64,000 nucleotides of DNA from Microbacterium paraoxydans (GCF_900105335.1 NZ_LT629770.1:2976001-3040000), one strand, 5' to 3'. Positions 8,191 to 16,589 are shown, numbered from the stretch's first letter. Numbers and translations are program-made. Notes: a model not told the origin generated them from the letters alone.

Positions 8191-9357
8191 CTATTCGCCG
8201 ATCCGGAGCCAGTCGTCGGCGACCTTCTCCCAGGCGTTCGTGCCCGACTTCAGGATGATCGGCCAGCCCGCGGTGTTCTGCGTGCCGAAGGCGTAGGGCG
8301 TGCCCACCATCGGGTTCTCGATCGGGTCCATGCCCTTCAGTGCCTCGGAGACGCTCTCCCGGGTGATGTCGCCGTCGATGCTTTTCAGCACCTCGATGAA
8401 GTACGTCGCCGCGAGGTAGCCGCCCTGGCTGAACGAGGTGAGGGGGATGTCGTTCTCCTCCATCAGCGCCCGCCAGTCCGCGTTGATGTCGCTGTCGTCC
8501 GTGAACGGGTAGAACTCGGCGGGGACGTAGATGCCGGCGCCCGCGTCGTCGATCGCGTCGGCGAAGTTCTCGCTGTAGACGCTCGTGAGGTAGAGCCAGG
8601 TCACGTCGTCCCAGCCCTGCGCGTTCGCGGCCTTGACCTGTCCGATCGCGTCGGGCTCGACGGGGTTGATCGCGAGGGCCTTGCAGCCCTGGTCGCGCGC
8701 CTTGACGATGTAGGGCGTGTAGTCGGAGGCGCCGTACGGCACGGTGTCGTCGACGTACTTCGGCTCCTTGCCCGTGATCTCGGTCCACTTGTCGATCGCG
8801 GCCTGGTAGGTCGGGCGGGTGGAGCCGGCGATCTCCAGCAGGATGCAGATGTCGTCGAGTCCGAGCACCTCGGAGCCGTACTGCAGCGTGAGGGTCATGT
8901 CGTTGAACGGGCCGACGTTCGCCGGCGAGATGTTCTCGCTGTCGAAGCAGCCCGTGTCGACGCCGATGCCGGGCACCGAGAGGATGCCCTCCTGCTCGTA
9001 GTACTTCGCGTTGATCTCGCACTCGATGAGGCTCGCGGAGCCCACGAGTGCGACGGCTTCGTCGCTGCCAACGATCTCCCGCGCCGAGGCGGTGGCCGTG
9101 GCGGGGTCGCCCTTGTCGTCGAGCATCTTGTACTCGATCTTCCGGCCGTCCAGGCCGCCATCCTCGTTGAACGCGTCGAAGACGGCGGCGGCCGCCTGCG
9201 ACGCTTCCGGGAACGTCGCCGGGCCGCTGATCGTGTTCACGGAGCCGACGACGATGGGGGCGCCGTCGCCCCCGGCTCCGTCGCCACCGGCGCAGCCGGC
9301 GAGAGCGAGGGCGGCCACGGCGATGACCGCCGCGGTGCCGGATGCTCGTCTGTTCAT
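8191..9357 (-). CDS. livK: Substrate-binding lipoprotein of LivK-type ABC importer
   Basis: A 388-residue extracellular binding protein of the HAAT (LivK) family. The N-terminus has a lipoprotein signal: a hydrophobic stretch and the lipobox LAGC with Cys near residue 21, followed by a Gly/Ser-type linker. The mature part begins IVVGSVNTISGP, and VALVGSASLIEC and GGYLAATYF are typical type-I periplasmic-fold segments. ATG 9357 is preceded by AGGAGAGG. It lies 32 bases after the SnoaL-like gene, so the operon probably starts at moaF or further up. The ligand is not deducible; the location with moaF and SDR genes suggests an amine or related compound. Confidence 0.9.
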   Translation of the reverse strand: MNRRASGTAAVIAVAALALAGCAGGDGAGGDGAPIVVGSVNTISGPATFPEASQAAAAVFDAFNEDGGLDGRKIEYKMLDDKGDPATATASAREIVGSDEAVALVGSASLIECEINAKYYEQEGILSVPGIGVDTGCFDSENISPANVGPFNDMTLTLQYGSEVLGLDDICILLEIAGSTRPTYQAAIDKWTEITGKEPKYVDDTVPYGASDYTPYIVKARDQGCKALAINPVEPDAIGQVKAANAQGWDDVTWLYLTSVYSENFADAIDDAGAGIYVPAEFYPFTDDSDINADWRALMEENDIPLTSFSQGGYLAATYFIEVLKSIDGDITRESVSEALKGMDPIENPMVGTPYAFGTQNTAGWPIILKSGTNAWEKVADDWLRIGE

Positions 9358-9389
9358 GTGCTTCTGCCTCTCCTGTTCGGGTCGTGCTG

Positions 9390-9812
9390 TCAGCTCGAAG
9401 GCTGGGTATCGGTGCTCGTCGACGGCGCGCGCAGGGCGCGGTTCACGAGCTCCGTGTCGGTGAACTGCTCGAAGGCGACGATCTCGCCGCCCGCCACGCG
9501 CCAGACGTGGGCCACCCGGGCGGCGAAGAACCGCCCGGTGCGCTTGTAGGTGCCGGAGTAGGTGCCGATGCCGACCACGACGTCGCCGCCGTCGACGACC
9601 TCGTCGATCGCGACGGTGTAGTCGTCCCACTCCTCCTGGATGCGGCCGAAGACGTTCTCGGCGACCGCGTCCGGGCCGATGTAGGTTCCGGCGTAAGGGA
9701 ATCCGGCGGCCTCCGTCCACTCGATGTCGGCCGCGAAGGGCGCGAGCATGCCGTCCAGGTCGCCCCGGTCGTTCGCGGCGTAGTGCTCGCGGATCAGGTC
9801 TGCGTTGCTCAT
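9390..9812 (-). CDS. SnoaL/NTF2-like protein
   Basis: A 140-residue protein with the SnoaL-like cone fold pattern: an N-terminal helix IREHYAANDRGDLDGML, then FAADIEWTEAAGFPYAGTYIGPDAV, and the strand DVVVGIGTYSGTYKRTGRFF. Such proteins are isomerases, hydratases, or ligand-binding proteins of no fixed activity; DIEWTEA and GTYIGPDAV are common in bacterial members of unknown function. ATG 9812 has AAAGAGAG upstream. It sits between moaF and livK on the same strand and is separated from moaF by a 23-bp tandem repeat array. The exact role is unknown. Confidence 0.8.
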   Translation of the reverse strand: MSNADLIREHYAANDRGDLDGMLAPFAADIEWTEAAGFPYAGTYIGPDAVAENVFGRIQEEWDDYTVAIDEVVDGGDVVVGIGTYSGTYKRTGRFFAARVAHVWRVAGGEIVAFEQFTDTELVNRALRAPSTSTDTQPSS

Positions 9813-9833
9813 GTGCTCTCTTTCGTTCCGGGG

Positions 9834-9967
9834 CCCTGAGCCTGTCGAAGGTGGGTCCCTGAGCCTGTCGAAGGGGGGTCCCTGAGCCTGTCGAAGGGGG
9901 GTCCCTGAGCCTGTCGAAGGGGGGTCCCTGAGCCTGTCGAAGGGGGGGCCCTGAGCCTGTCGAAGGG
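9834..9967. repeat. Tandem array of six 23-bp GAGCCTGTCGAAG units
   Basis: Six head-to-tail copies with core CCCTGAGCCTGTCGAAGG begin at 9834, 9857, 9880, 9903, 9926 and 9949, an exact 23-bp period. Unit-to-unit differences are limited to the few bases between cores (GTGGGT, GGGGGT, GGGGGG). The array fills the gap between the moaF and SnoaL-like genes of one likely operon. There are no unique spacers, so it is not a CRISPR. Confidence 0.95.
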
Positions 9968-10756
9968 TCAGACGGGCTGCGCGTCGGGGTAGGCGACGGC
10001 GCCCAGGGGGTAGATGTGTCCGCCGGCGCGGGAGTGCTCGGACTCGCCGTCGCCGTTGAGTCCGAGGAAGATCCCCGTCGTCATGAGCTGGTAGCCGAGG
10101 TCGTGGAGCCAGACGCTCGCCACCGCGATGCGGAACTCGCGGAAGCAGAACAGGTAGAGGCCGTCCGCGAACTTCCACACCGTGGAGAGGTCCATGTCGC
10201 CGTGACCGCGCTGGACGCCCTCGAGGCACTGCCACGCGTAGCGCTGGCTGGACACGTAGACGTGCTCGTACAGGTGGTGGGGGCTGTAGCGGTAGATGTT
10301 CCGCTTGCCGATGAGGTCGCGGCTCGGACCGGGGACCTCTCCGGTGGCGGGGCCGGCGTCGGTGGTCGCGGCCCAGAAGTCCTGTCCGACCTGCGGGGTG
10401 CCCTCGACCGCCTCCGCCGCGATGCGGGAGCGGATGACGGTGGCGCGGTGGGTCGTGGTGGAGAACACGACGGTGAGGGCTTCACGCTCGCGGGTCTCGA
10501 AGAGGATGTTCACGAAGACGACGTCGTCGCGCACGCGGACCGCGTCATACGGGTCGCGTCCCGAGGAGCCCAGTCCCTCCCAGGTCACGGAGTCCTCGTC
10601 GAAGCGGAGCGCGAGCGTGGTGTCGTCGTCGAGGGTGAGCATGAGCGCCGTTCCGGGGAGCGTCGTGTTCGGCAGGCGGAACGTGTCGATGCCCGCGGCG
10701 AACTCGTCGTACGTGCGCCATTCGTCCAGAGCGGGGTCGGTGGAGATGTCGGTCAT
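9968..10756 (-). CDS. moaF: MoaF-family protein, full length
   Basis: A 262-residue MoaF protein. The N-terminal half (about residues 1-115) is the first beta-rich MoaF domain. The C-terminal half holds the conserved stretch YEHVYVSSQRYAWQCLEG near residue 160 and the segment VWKFADGLYLFCFREFRI. There is no signal peptide, so it should be cytosolic. MoaF was found in the Klebsiella monoamine regulon; its catalytic role is unproven. I chose ATG 10756 with AGGA upstream; GTG 10777 in the same frame is the alternative. It probably heads the operon through SnoaL and the Liv importer. It is a paralogue of the truncated gene at 1-553, so the locus has two MoaF genes bracketing an importer and two SDRs. 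Confidence 0.85.
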   Translation of the reverse strand: MTDISTDPALDEWRTYDEFAAGIDTFRLPNTTLPGTALMLTLDDDTTLALRFDEDSVTWEGLGSSGRDPYDAVRVRDDVVFVNILFETREREALTVVFSTTTHRATVIRSRIAAEAVEGTPQVGQDFWAATTDAGPATGEVPGPSRDLIGKRNIYRYSPHHLYEHVYVSSQRYAWQCLEGVQRGHGDMDLSTVWKFADGLYLFCFREFRIAVASVWLHDLGYQLMTTGIFLGLNGDGESEHSRAGGHIYPLGAVAYPDAQPV

Positions 10757-10995
10757 GAGGGTCCTGACGTCGCACACGGCGGGGCCTCGTCGCCCCGGGC
10801 ACCGCGTCGTCGCGATGCGCTTGCCTCATGCTCCGGCCGGCCCGGGGGAGCCCTCAAGCGCGCGGAGTCCATCCCGCGCCGAGAGTCAACCGGCGTGCCC
10901 TCCCGGGCAAGCCCGCCCCCGCGGATGCCCCGTACCGGTCCCGTCCCCGCGGCAGCCCCGCCTTCCGGTCACGTCCGCGGATCCGCCCCCGGCCC

Positions 10996-11556
10996 TCCGT
11001 GCGGGATCAGAAGCGCCCCTGCCGGACGCGTTTGGGGTGCGTTCCTGATCCCGCACGTGCGTCCCGCCTGCGGCCGCCCCGGCGCGGGACGGAAAACGCC
11101 CCTCCCGGACGCGTGTGCGGCCCGTTCCTGATCCCGCACGCGGGGGTCAGCCGTGTCCTCTGGCGCGCGGGAGTCGCGCCCTTCCGCGCACGGCGTGCCT
11201 TTCATCGGAGCGGGATCGAAAACGTCCCTGCCGGACGCGGGTGGAGTGCGTTCCTGATCCCGCACCGGCGTCCCGCGTGCGGCCGCCCCGGTGCGGGACG
11301 GGAAACGCCCCTGCCGGACGCGTATGAGGCCCGTTCCTGATCCCGCACCCGAACGCGGTGTACCTCTGGTGCACGGGAGTCGTGTTCTTCCGTGCAGGGC
11401 GTGCCGCTCGTCGGTGCGGGGTCGAAACTGCACCTGCCAAGGGCGTCTGGGGTGCGTTCTTGATCCCGCGCGCGGGGCGGGGGACGGTGCGGGATCAGAA
11501 ACGTGCGCGGGGCGGGCGCTGGCGGGGCGGTTTTCATCCCGCGCGCGACGGGGAGG
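10996..11556. repeat. Tandem array of about 207-bp units, each with two GGGATCAGAAACG hairpins
   Basis: The 815-base gap between moaF and the AraC gene (10757-11571) contains no convincing gene. Most of it is six hairpin units at about 11000-11057, 11082-11141, 11210-11264, 11289-11350, 11414-11474 and 11488-11550. Each begins with a form of GTGCGGGATCAGAAACG, continues with CCCCTGCCGGACGCG or similar, and ends with the inverted CGTTCCTGATCCCGCAC. Odd and even units recur every 199-210 bases, and the DNA between them also recurs (GGAGTCG...CTTCCG...GGCGTGCC at about 11170 and 11376). The array is therefore about 2.7 copies of a 207-bp repeat. The stretch 10757-10995 shows nothing recognisable beyond high GC. 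Confidence 0.85.
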
Positions 11557-11571
11557 ACGGGAACGACGGGG

Positions 11572-12528
11572 TCAGTGGGTGGCGCGGTACTCGCTGGGGG
11601 AGACGCCGAACGCGGTCTTGAACGCACGGCTGAAATGTGCCGCGTCGACGAAGCCCCAGCGGGCGGCGATCGCGGCGACGGGGCGGTCGGCGAGCATCGG
11701 GTCGAGGAGGTCGCGACGGCACTGCTCCAGGCGGCGGGTGCGGATCCACGTCGACACGGTCACCCCCTGTTCCTGGAACAGTCCGTGCAGGTGGCGGGTG
11801 GAGATGAAGTGCGCCGCGGCGATGGAGGCCGGACCGAGGTCCGTGGAGGCGAGGTTGCGGTCGATATGCGCACGGATCCGCTGCATGAGGGCGCGGTGCG
11901 GGTCGGCGGAGGCCTGGTCGAGACCGAGCTCCCGCGTGAACACGGTGGTCACGAGGTCGAGGGCGCTGTGCGCGAGCCGGGCTCCCGTCGTGCCGGCGAG
12001 CTCGTCGAGGTTGCCGGCGAGCTGCGTCAGGTACGGCACGACCATGCCGCCCAGCCCCTCCTGCCCGGAGATGCGGACGGCCGTGAGCTGCCCGATCATG
12101 TCCGCGGGCAGGCTGATGAGGTGCTTCGGGAACATGACCACCATGGTGCGGAAGTCCTGATCGAAGACGAGGGAGTACGGCCGATCAGTGTCGTAGACGG
12201 CGAGGTCGCCCGGCTGCAGCACGGCCTCGCGGTCGTCCTGGATGAGCAGCCCGGTCCCGGCGAGCATCAGGCTCACCTTGAAGTACGAGCGGTCGCCGCG
12301 GGCGATGAGCTCGGTCGTGCGTTCGACGACGTGCGAGGTCGCGCGGATGTCGTTGACGTGGACCTCGTCGACGGCAGCGCCCCGGATCAAGCCGCGGAAC
12401 TGGTCGGCGCCCGCGGAGGACACCTGCAGGGGCACGAAGGACTCGGAGACGGCGGCGCGGAACTCGCTGATGTTGCGCGCGACCAGGGTCGACACCGATT
12501 CGGCGGGGGTGGTGAGGGCACCGTTCAT
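11572..12528 (-). CDS. AraC-family transcriptional regulator (FeaR-like)
   Basis: A 318-residue regulator. Residues about 10-190 form an AraC-binding-like ligand domain (FKVSLMLAGTGLLIQDDREAVLQPGDLAVYD is the beta-barrel part), and residues about 210-318 hold the paired HTH AraC domain, with HFISTRHLHGLFQEQGVTVS in the first helix-turn-helix and AARWGFVDAAHFSRAFKTAF in the second. This architecture, with a domain 14525-type N-terminus, is shared with FeaR, the activator of aromatic amine oxidase genes in E. coli. That similarity, plus moaF and tynA nearby, suggests control of amine catabolism, an inference only. ATG 12528 has GAGGTGATC upstream. The divergent promoter region contains a palindromic GGTGG...CCACC stretch (12549-12595). 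Confidence 0.88.
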   Translation of the reverse strand: MNGALTTPAESVSTLVARNISEFRAAVSESFVPLQVSSAGADQFRGLIRGAAVDEVHVNDIRATSHVVERTTELIARGDRSYFKVSLMLAGTGLLIQDDREAVLQPGDLAVYDTDRPYSLVFDQDFRTMVVMFPKHLISLPADMIGQLTAVRISGQEGLGGMVVPYLTQLAGNLDELAGTTGARLAHSALDLVTTVFTRELGLDQASADPHRALMQRIRAHIDRNLASTDLGPASIAAAHFISTRHLHGLFQEQGVTVSTWIRTRRLEQCRRDLLDPMLADRPVAAIAARWGFVDAAHFSRAFKTAFGVSPSEYRATH

Positions 12529-12632
12529 GACTGATCACCTCGGGCTGGTGGGAACGACGACGTTGTATACGATCCGTTCCGCGATGCTACCACCGGCGAC
12601 GGCCGCGCGGGGTGCCGTCTAGGATGTGGTCC

Positions 12633-13775
12633 GTGAACGGCGGGGTGATGTCGACGGTGGGGCAGCGGATCCGGCACGTGCTCCGTCAGGTGCGTGGACC
12701 CGCCACCTCAGACGCGGTGTTCGAAGCGACGGCGCTGATCGTCGGCGCGGCGTTCCTCCTGGTGGGATTCCTCGTGGCCCTGCCGGTGTTCTGGGGGCAC
12801 CAGCTCTCGATCAGCGGCACCGGCTCGATCGGCATGTTCGCGGCGTACGGCGGTGCGATCGCGGCCGCGCTCGCCTTCGCCCTGGGACGCCTCGCCGTGC
12901 GGGCTCCGGAGGTCGACCCCTCGGTCGCGAGGGACGGATTCGCCGTCCCCGGCGACCGGCTCCGCTGGTATGACCTCGCCGCCATCGCCTTCGCGCACGC
13001 CGCCATCGCCTACCTCGGCTGGCTCGGCATCGCGCAGCTGCTGGAGCAGAGCTTCGTCGACGCCCCGGTCTTCCCGTTCCCCGGGGCGATCCTCGTCGCG
13101 GTGGCCTTCGCGCTCACGGGCTACGTCGCCTTCCTCAGCGCCGTCGCTCTGACGCCGACCGTGCTGTCGCTGGTCCTGGCGGTGTTCCTCGTCGTCGGGG
13201 CGTTCGCGGCGATGCTGGCGTCGAGCGACGTGCACTGGTGGCGCGACAACCTGTCGGCGCTGGGCATGAGCAGCAACAGCGCCTCGGTGGCCTTCAACGT
13301 GACCCTCATCATCGCGGGGATCATGGTGACGACCATCTCCCGCTATGCGACCGCGGGGCTGCCCGTCGACGACCCGGTCGACCGCCGCGGCCGGACGATC
13401 GTGCGCGGGGGCCTCATCCTCATGGGGATCTTCCTCGCGTGCGTGGGCATCTTCCCGGTCGACGAGTTCTTCGGCCTGCACAACACGGTCGCGACGGGCA
13501 TGGCGGTGGTGTTCGCGGTGATCGTCGTCGGCCTGCCGTGGTTCGTGCGCAGCATCCCGCGGGTGTTCGTGGGGCTCGGCTGGGCGTACGTGCTGGTCAT
13601 CGTGCTGCTGGGGGCGTTCTTCGCGGTCGGCTACTACAACCTCACGGCGGTCGAGCTCATCGCGGCCGTGCTGATCTTCAGCTGGATCATCGTGTTCCTG
13701 CGCACCGCCGGCACGATGGGAGCCTCCGCGACGCGCGCGGACGCCCGTGCGACCCCGGAGTCGGCGCTCGACTGA
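12633..13775 (+). CDS. DUF998-like integral membrane protein
   Basis: A 380-residue membrane protein with about ten hydrophobic segments. The second half shows the DUF998 pattern: NLSALGMSSNSASVAFNVTLIIAG, then RGGLILMGIFLACVGIFPVDEF and LHNTVATGMAVVF. The first 200 residues are a second hydrophobic block. DUF998 proteins have no established function. GTG 12633 lies 7 bases after TAGGAT (12620-12625), which fits a leaderless start; ATG 12648 is an alternative and would remove five residues. It is divergent from the AraC gene and convergent with the RpiR gene, so it stands alone. Confidence 0.8.
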   Translation: MNGGVMSTVGQRIRHVLRQVRGPATSDAVFEATALIVGAAFLLVGFLVALPVFWGHQLSISGTGSIGMFAAYGGAIAAALAFALGRLAVRAPEVDPSVARDGFAVPGDRLRWYDLAAIAFAHAAIAYLGWLGIAQLLEQSFVDAPVFPFPGAILVAVAFALTGYVAFLSAVALTPTVLSLVLAVFLVVGAFAAMLASSDVHWWRDNLSALGMSSNSASVAFNVTLIIAGIMVTTISRYATAGLPVDDPVDRRGRTIVRGGLILMGIFLACVGIFPVDEFFGLHNTVATGMAVVFAVIVVGLPWFVRSIPRVFVGLGWAYVLVIVLLGAFFAVGYYNLTAVELIAAVLIFSWIIVFLRTAGTMGASATRADARATPESALD

Positions 13776-13790
13776 CGGGGCGAGGCGTCG

Positions 13791-14648
13791 TCAGTCGCGC
13801 AGCAGGCGCGTCGCCTGACGCGTGCGCTGCAGGGCGTCGACGGTCTCGGCGTACCGGCGCTTGGCGACGCCGATGAACAGGCAGTCCACGAGGGCGAGCT
13901 GCGCGATCCGGCTCACCATCGCCCCGGCGCGGAAGGTCGACTCGCGCACCTCGGTGAACAGCGCGTGGTCGGCGACCTGGGCGAGGGGGGAGTCCTTGAC
14001 GGAGGTGACGGCCACCGTCGTCGCGCCGTTGGCGACGGCGGCTTCGAGGAACCGCACCGTCTCGATGGTCGACCCGGCGTGCGAGAACCCGATAGCGACG
14101 GTCGTGCCCACGGGGAGCACGGCGGCGGCGATCGCCTCGTGGGGGTCGGAGAGGACGTGGGCGTTGCGGCCGACGCGGAGCAGCTTGTGCGCGAGGTCCT
14201 CGGCGACGAACTGGCTGGCGCCGATGCCGTAGAGGAGGATCCGGTCGGCGCCGTCGATGGCCGCGACCGCCGCCGCCAGCACGGCGAAGTCGAGCTGGCC
14301 GACGGTCTCCTCGATCGCGAGGAGTTCCAGGGCGGCGAGCTTGGAGACGGCCTCCTCCAGGGAGTCCTCGTCGGAGATCTCGGAGCCGTAGGCGCCGCGG
14401 GCGGAGAACTGGGCGGCCTCCTTGCCGAGCTCGGTGGCCAGGGCCATGCGCAGCGGGGCGTATCCGGTGAAGCCGATCGCACGGCAGAACCGGACGACGG
14501 ACGCGACCGAGGTGCGGCACTCCGCCGCGAGCTCGCTGATCGTCTTGTCGATCACGAGGCTCGGGTTCTCCCGCACGGCGGCCGCGACACGGGCCAGGGA
14601 CGGGGGCAGGGTCGCGGCGGCGGCTTCGATCGTCGACTGGATGCTCAC
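13791..14648 (-). CDS. murR: MurR/RpiR-family regulator
   Basis: A 285-residue RpiR-type transcription factor. The N-terminal HTH_6 domain (residues about 1-77) includes KTISELAAECRTSVASVVRFCRAIGF. The C-terminal SIS domain (about 115-250) has ILLYGIGASQFVAEDLAHKLLRVG and TVAIGFSHAGSTIETVRFL, which bind a phosphosugar. It is divergent from a sugar kinase and murQ, so it probably senses MurNAc-6-phosphate or a related amino-sugar phosphate and represses that operon. GTG 14648 has GGAGGA upstream. The name murR is by context. Confidence 0.85.
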   Translation of the reverse strand: MSIQSTIEAAAATLPPSLARVAAAVRENPSLVIDKTISELAAECRTSVASVVRFCRAIGFTGYAPLRMALATELGKEAAQFSARGAYGSEISDEDSLEEAVSKLAALELLAIEETVGQLDFAVLAAAVAAIDGADRILLYGIGASQFVAEDLAHKLLRVGRNAHVLSDPHEAIAAAVLPVGTTVAIGFSHAGSTIETVRFLEAAVANGATTVAVTSVKDSPLAQVADHALFTEVRESTFRAGAMVSRIAQLALVDCLFIGVAKRRYAETVDALQRTRQATRLLRD

Positions 14649-14750
14649 GGTATCCTCCGGAACGGCGGAACGGGATGGTAAATTCTTTTCAGCGAGTCTA
14701 CGTGTTGTGTAGTCGCTTTTCTTTCTTTCCGCCGGATCCGAGGAGTGCCG
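14649..14750. promoter_or_regulatory. Divergent promoter region of murR and the murQ operon
   Basis: This is the most AT-rich stretch of the neighbourhood. It holds an inverted repeat CTAC-GTGTTGT-GTAG (14698-14712) flanked by GCGAGT and TCGC, and runs of T/C. A RpiR-family operator would be expected here. On the kinase strand AGGAG at 14741-14745 is the ribosome site for ATG 14751. The exact -10 boxes are uncertain. Confidence 0.45.
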
Positions 14751-15641
14751 ATGAGCGAGACGACCGCCACCGTCGACCTCGGCAAGTCCCGCTGCCGCCT
14801 CGTCGTGCACGGCGCGACGGCCGGGGAGCGCTCCGGGATCGGAGCGCCGGGCCTCGCCGCGGCGGGCGGAGTGGAGGCGGCGCTCACCGCGATTCTCCCG
14901 CTGCTCGACGATGTCGGGCGCATCGACACGCTCGGCGTGGGGGCGGCCGGCGCCTGGTTCGCCCCGGAGGCGGCCGCGGAACTCGCCGCCGCGCTCGCCG
15001 CACGGACCGGCGCACGCGTGGCGGTGGCGTCGGACGTGGTCACCGCCCATGCGGGCGCTCTCGACGGCGCGGCCGGCGTGCTGCTCATCGCCGGCACCGG
15101 AGCCGTGGCGCTGGGCGTCGACCCCTCCGGTGCGCGTCTGGTCGACGGCTGGGGCCCCGAGCTGGGCGACTTCGGCAGCGGATCCTGGCTCGGCCGGGAG
15201 GCGTTGCGTGCCGTGCTCCGTGCCCACGACGGGCTGGCCGCCCCCACCGCTCTCACCGCGGCGCTCGCCGCCCCCGTCGGCCCGCCCTCGGCCGTGCAGG
15301 CCTGGCTCGCCGCCGACGGAGCCCTCGCCCGCCGCCTCGCGACCCTCGCGCCCCTCGTGCTCGCCGCGGCCGCAGACGACGACCCCGTCGCCGGCGGGAT
15401 CGTGGACGAGGCCGTCGGGCTCCTCACGGCGACGACCGCTGCGGCCGCCGGCGCGACAGCGGACGTCGTGCTGCACGGCGGCCTCACCGACCACGACGGC
15501 TTCCGCGCCGCCCTGACCCGCGCCCTGGAGACGAGCGGCCACCGCGTCGTCCCCGCGCGCGGCGGCGCCATGGACGGGGCCCTGCTGCTGACCCGTCGCC
15601 TCGACCTCCCCCATGAAAGGTTCGTGCACCGTGCCGAATGA
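14751..15641 (+). CDS. BadF/BadG-type N-acetylhexosamine kinase
   Basis: A 296-residue ASKHA-fold kinase of the BadF/BadG/BcrA/BcrD ATPase family, which includes eukaryote-type N-acetylglucosamine kinases and bacterial MurK. Phosphate-1 loop TVDLGKSRCRLVVHG is at residues 6-20, phosphate-2 region GVLLIAGTGAVALGVD near 110, and the GDFGSGSWLGREAL motif near 140 is diagnostic of GlcNAc/MurNAc kinases. It probably phosphorylates MurNAc or GlcNAc taken from cell-wall turnover, so that MurQ can act on MurNAc-6-P. Start ATG 14751 follows AGGAG; GTG 14745 is in frame but too close to it. The next gene, murQ, begins inside its last codons. Confidence 0.85.
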   Translation: MSETTATVDLGKSRCRLVVHGATAGERSGIGAPGLAAAGGVEAALTAILPLLDDVGRIDTLGVGAAGAWFAPEAAAELAAALAARTGARVAVASDVVTAHAGALDGAAGVLLIAGTGAVALGVDPSGARLVDGWGPELGDFGSGSWLGREALRAVLRAHDGLAAPTALTAALAAPVGPPSAVQAWLAADGALARRLATLAPLVLAAAADDDPVAGGIVDEAVGLLTATTAAAAGATADVVLHGGLTDHDGFRAALTRALETSGHRVVPARGGAMDGALLLTRRLDLPHERFVHRAE

Positions 15642-16563
15642 CCCCCGTCTGACCACCCTCCTCGCCGAGCTCGCGGGCCTCGACACCGAGGCCTCCACCA
15701 CCGAGCGCGGCGACCTCGACCTGCTGAGCACGACCGAGCTCGTCGAGCGCATGAACGCCGAGGACCGGCGCGTGCCCGAGGCCGTGGCCGGTCGCACGGC
15801 GGAGATCGCGGCGGCGGTGGACGGCATCACGGAGCGGTTCCGACGCGGCGGTCGCCTCATCTACATCGGTGCAGGCACGGCCGGACGCATCGGCGTGCTG
15901 GACGCGAGCGAGTGCCCGCCCACCTTCGGCACCGACCCGTCGATGGTCGTGGGGCTCATCGCGGGCGGGGAGACGGCCATCCGCTCGGCGGTGGAGAACG
16001 CGGAGGACGACGACGAGGCCGCGGCCCTCGCTCTGCGCGACCTCGACCTCACCGATCTGGACACGGTGGTGGGGATCTCGGCATCCGGCCGCACCCCGTA
16101 CGTCATCGGCGGGCTGCGGTACGCCAGGGGCCTCGGCGCGCTCACGGTGGCGATCGCCTCGAACGCCGGGTCGGCGATCGGCGCGGAGGCCGAGATCGCG
16201 ATCGAGGTCGTCACGGGGCCGGAGTTCATCTCGGGCTCCACGCGGCTGAAGTCCGGCACGGCGCAGAAGCTCGTCGTGAACATGCTGACGACGCTCTCGA
16301 TGATCAAGCTCGGCAAGACGTACCGCGGGGTCATGGTCGACCTGCTGGCGACGAACGAGAAGCTGCACGCCCGCTCGATCCGCACGGTCTCGCAGCTTGC
16401 GGGCGTGGACTTCGACGCCGCGTCCGCCGCGCTGGAGGCCGCGGACGGCTCCGTCAAGCTCGCGCTGCTCCTGCTCGCGACCGGAGTGTCCGCCGAGACC
16501 GCGGCGGCCGTACTGGCGGACGCCGACGGCATCCTCCGCGACGCGATCGCCGCCCTCACCTGA
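15631..16563 (+). CDS. murQ: N-acetylmuramic acid 6-phosphate etherase MurQ
   Basis: A 310-residue SIS-domain lyase that splits the lactyl ether of MurNAc-6-phosphate into GlcNAc-6-phosphate and D-lactate in peptidoglycan recycling. Characteristic strings are LSTTELVERMNAEDRRVP, GRLIYIGAGTAGRIGVLDASECPPTFG with the catalytic Glu, and STRLKSGTAQKLVVNMLTT. Length is normal for the family. I prefer GTG 15631, with GAAAGG upstream, over ATG 15613. It overlaps the kinase gene by 11 bases, so translation is coupled. With the upstream kinase in place of a MurP PTS, the operon suits cytosolic phosphorylation of imported or internal MurNAc. Confidence 0.95.
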   Translation: MPNDPRLTTLLAELAGLDTEASTTERGDLDLLSTTELVERMNAEDRRVPEAVAGRTAEIAAAVDGITERFRRGGRLIYIGAGTAGRIGVLDASECPPTFGTDPSMVVGLIAGGETAIRSAVENAEDDDEAAALALRDLDLTDLDTVVGISASGRTPYVIGGLRYARGLGALTVAIASNAGSAIGAEAEIAIEVVTGPEFISGSTRLKSGTAQKLVVNMLTTLSMIKLGKTYRGVMVDLLATNEKLHARSIRTVSQLAGVDFDAASAALEAADGSVKLALLLLATGVSAETAAAVLADADGILRDAIAALT

Positions 16564-16589
16564 GTCGGTCGTCGCCCTCCCCGTGGCGC

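Noticed and set aside
9834..9967. CRISPR array
   Set aside because: Repeats are head-to-tail with no unique spacers and there are no cas genes.
10757..11571. Short open frames in the repeat array as small genes
   Set aside because: They follow the hairpin repeats, are Arg/Pro-rich in all frames, and lack ribosome sites.
14694..14714. Fifth copy of the 16-bp regulon operator
   Set aside because: AGTCTACGTGTTGTGTAGTC shares only the GTCTAC half; the other half does not fit, and the gene context (murQ) differs. More likely an RpiR site.
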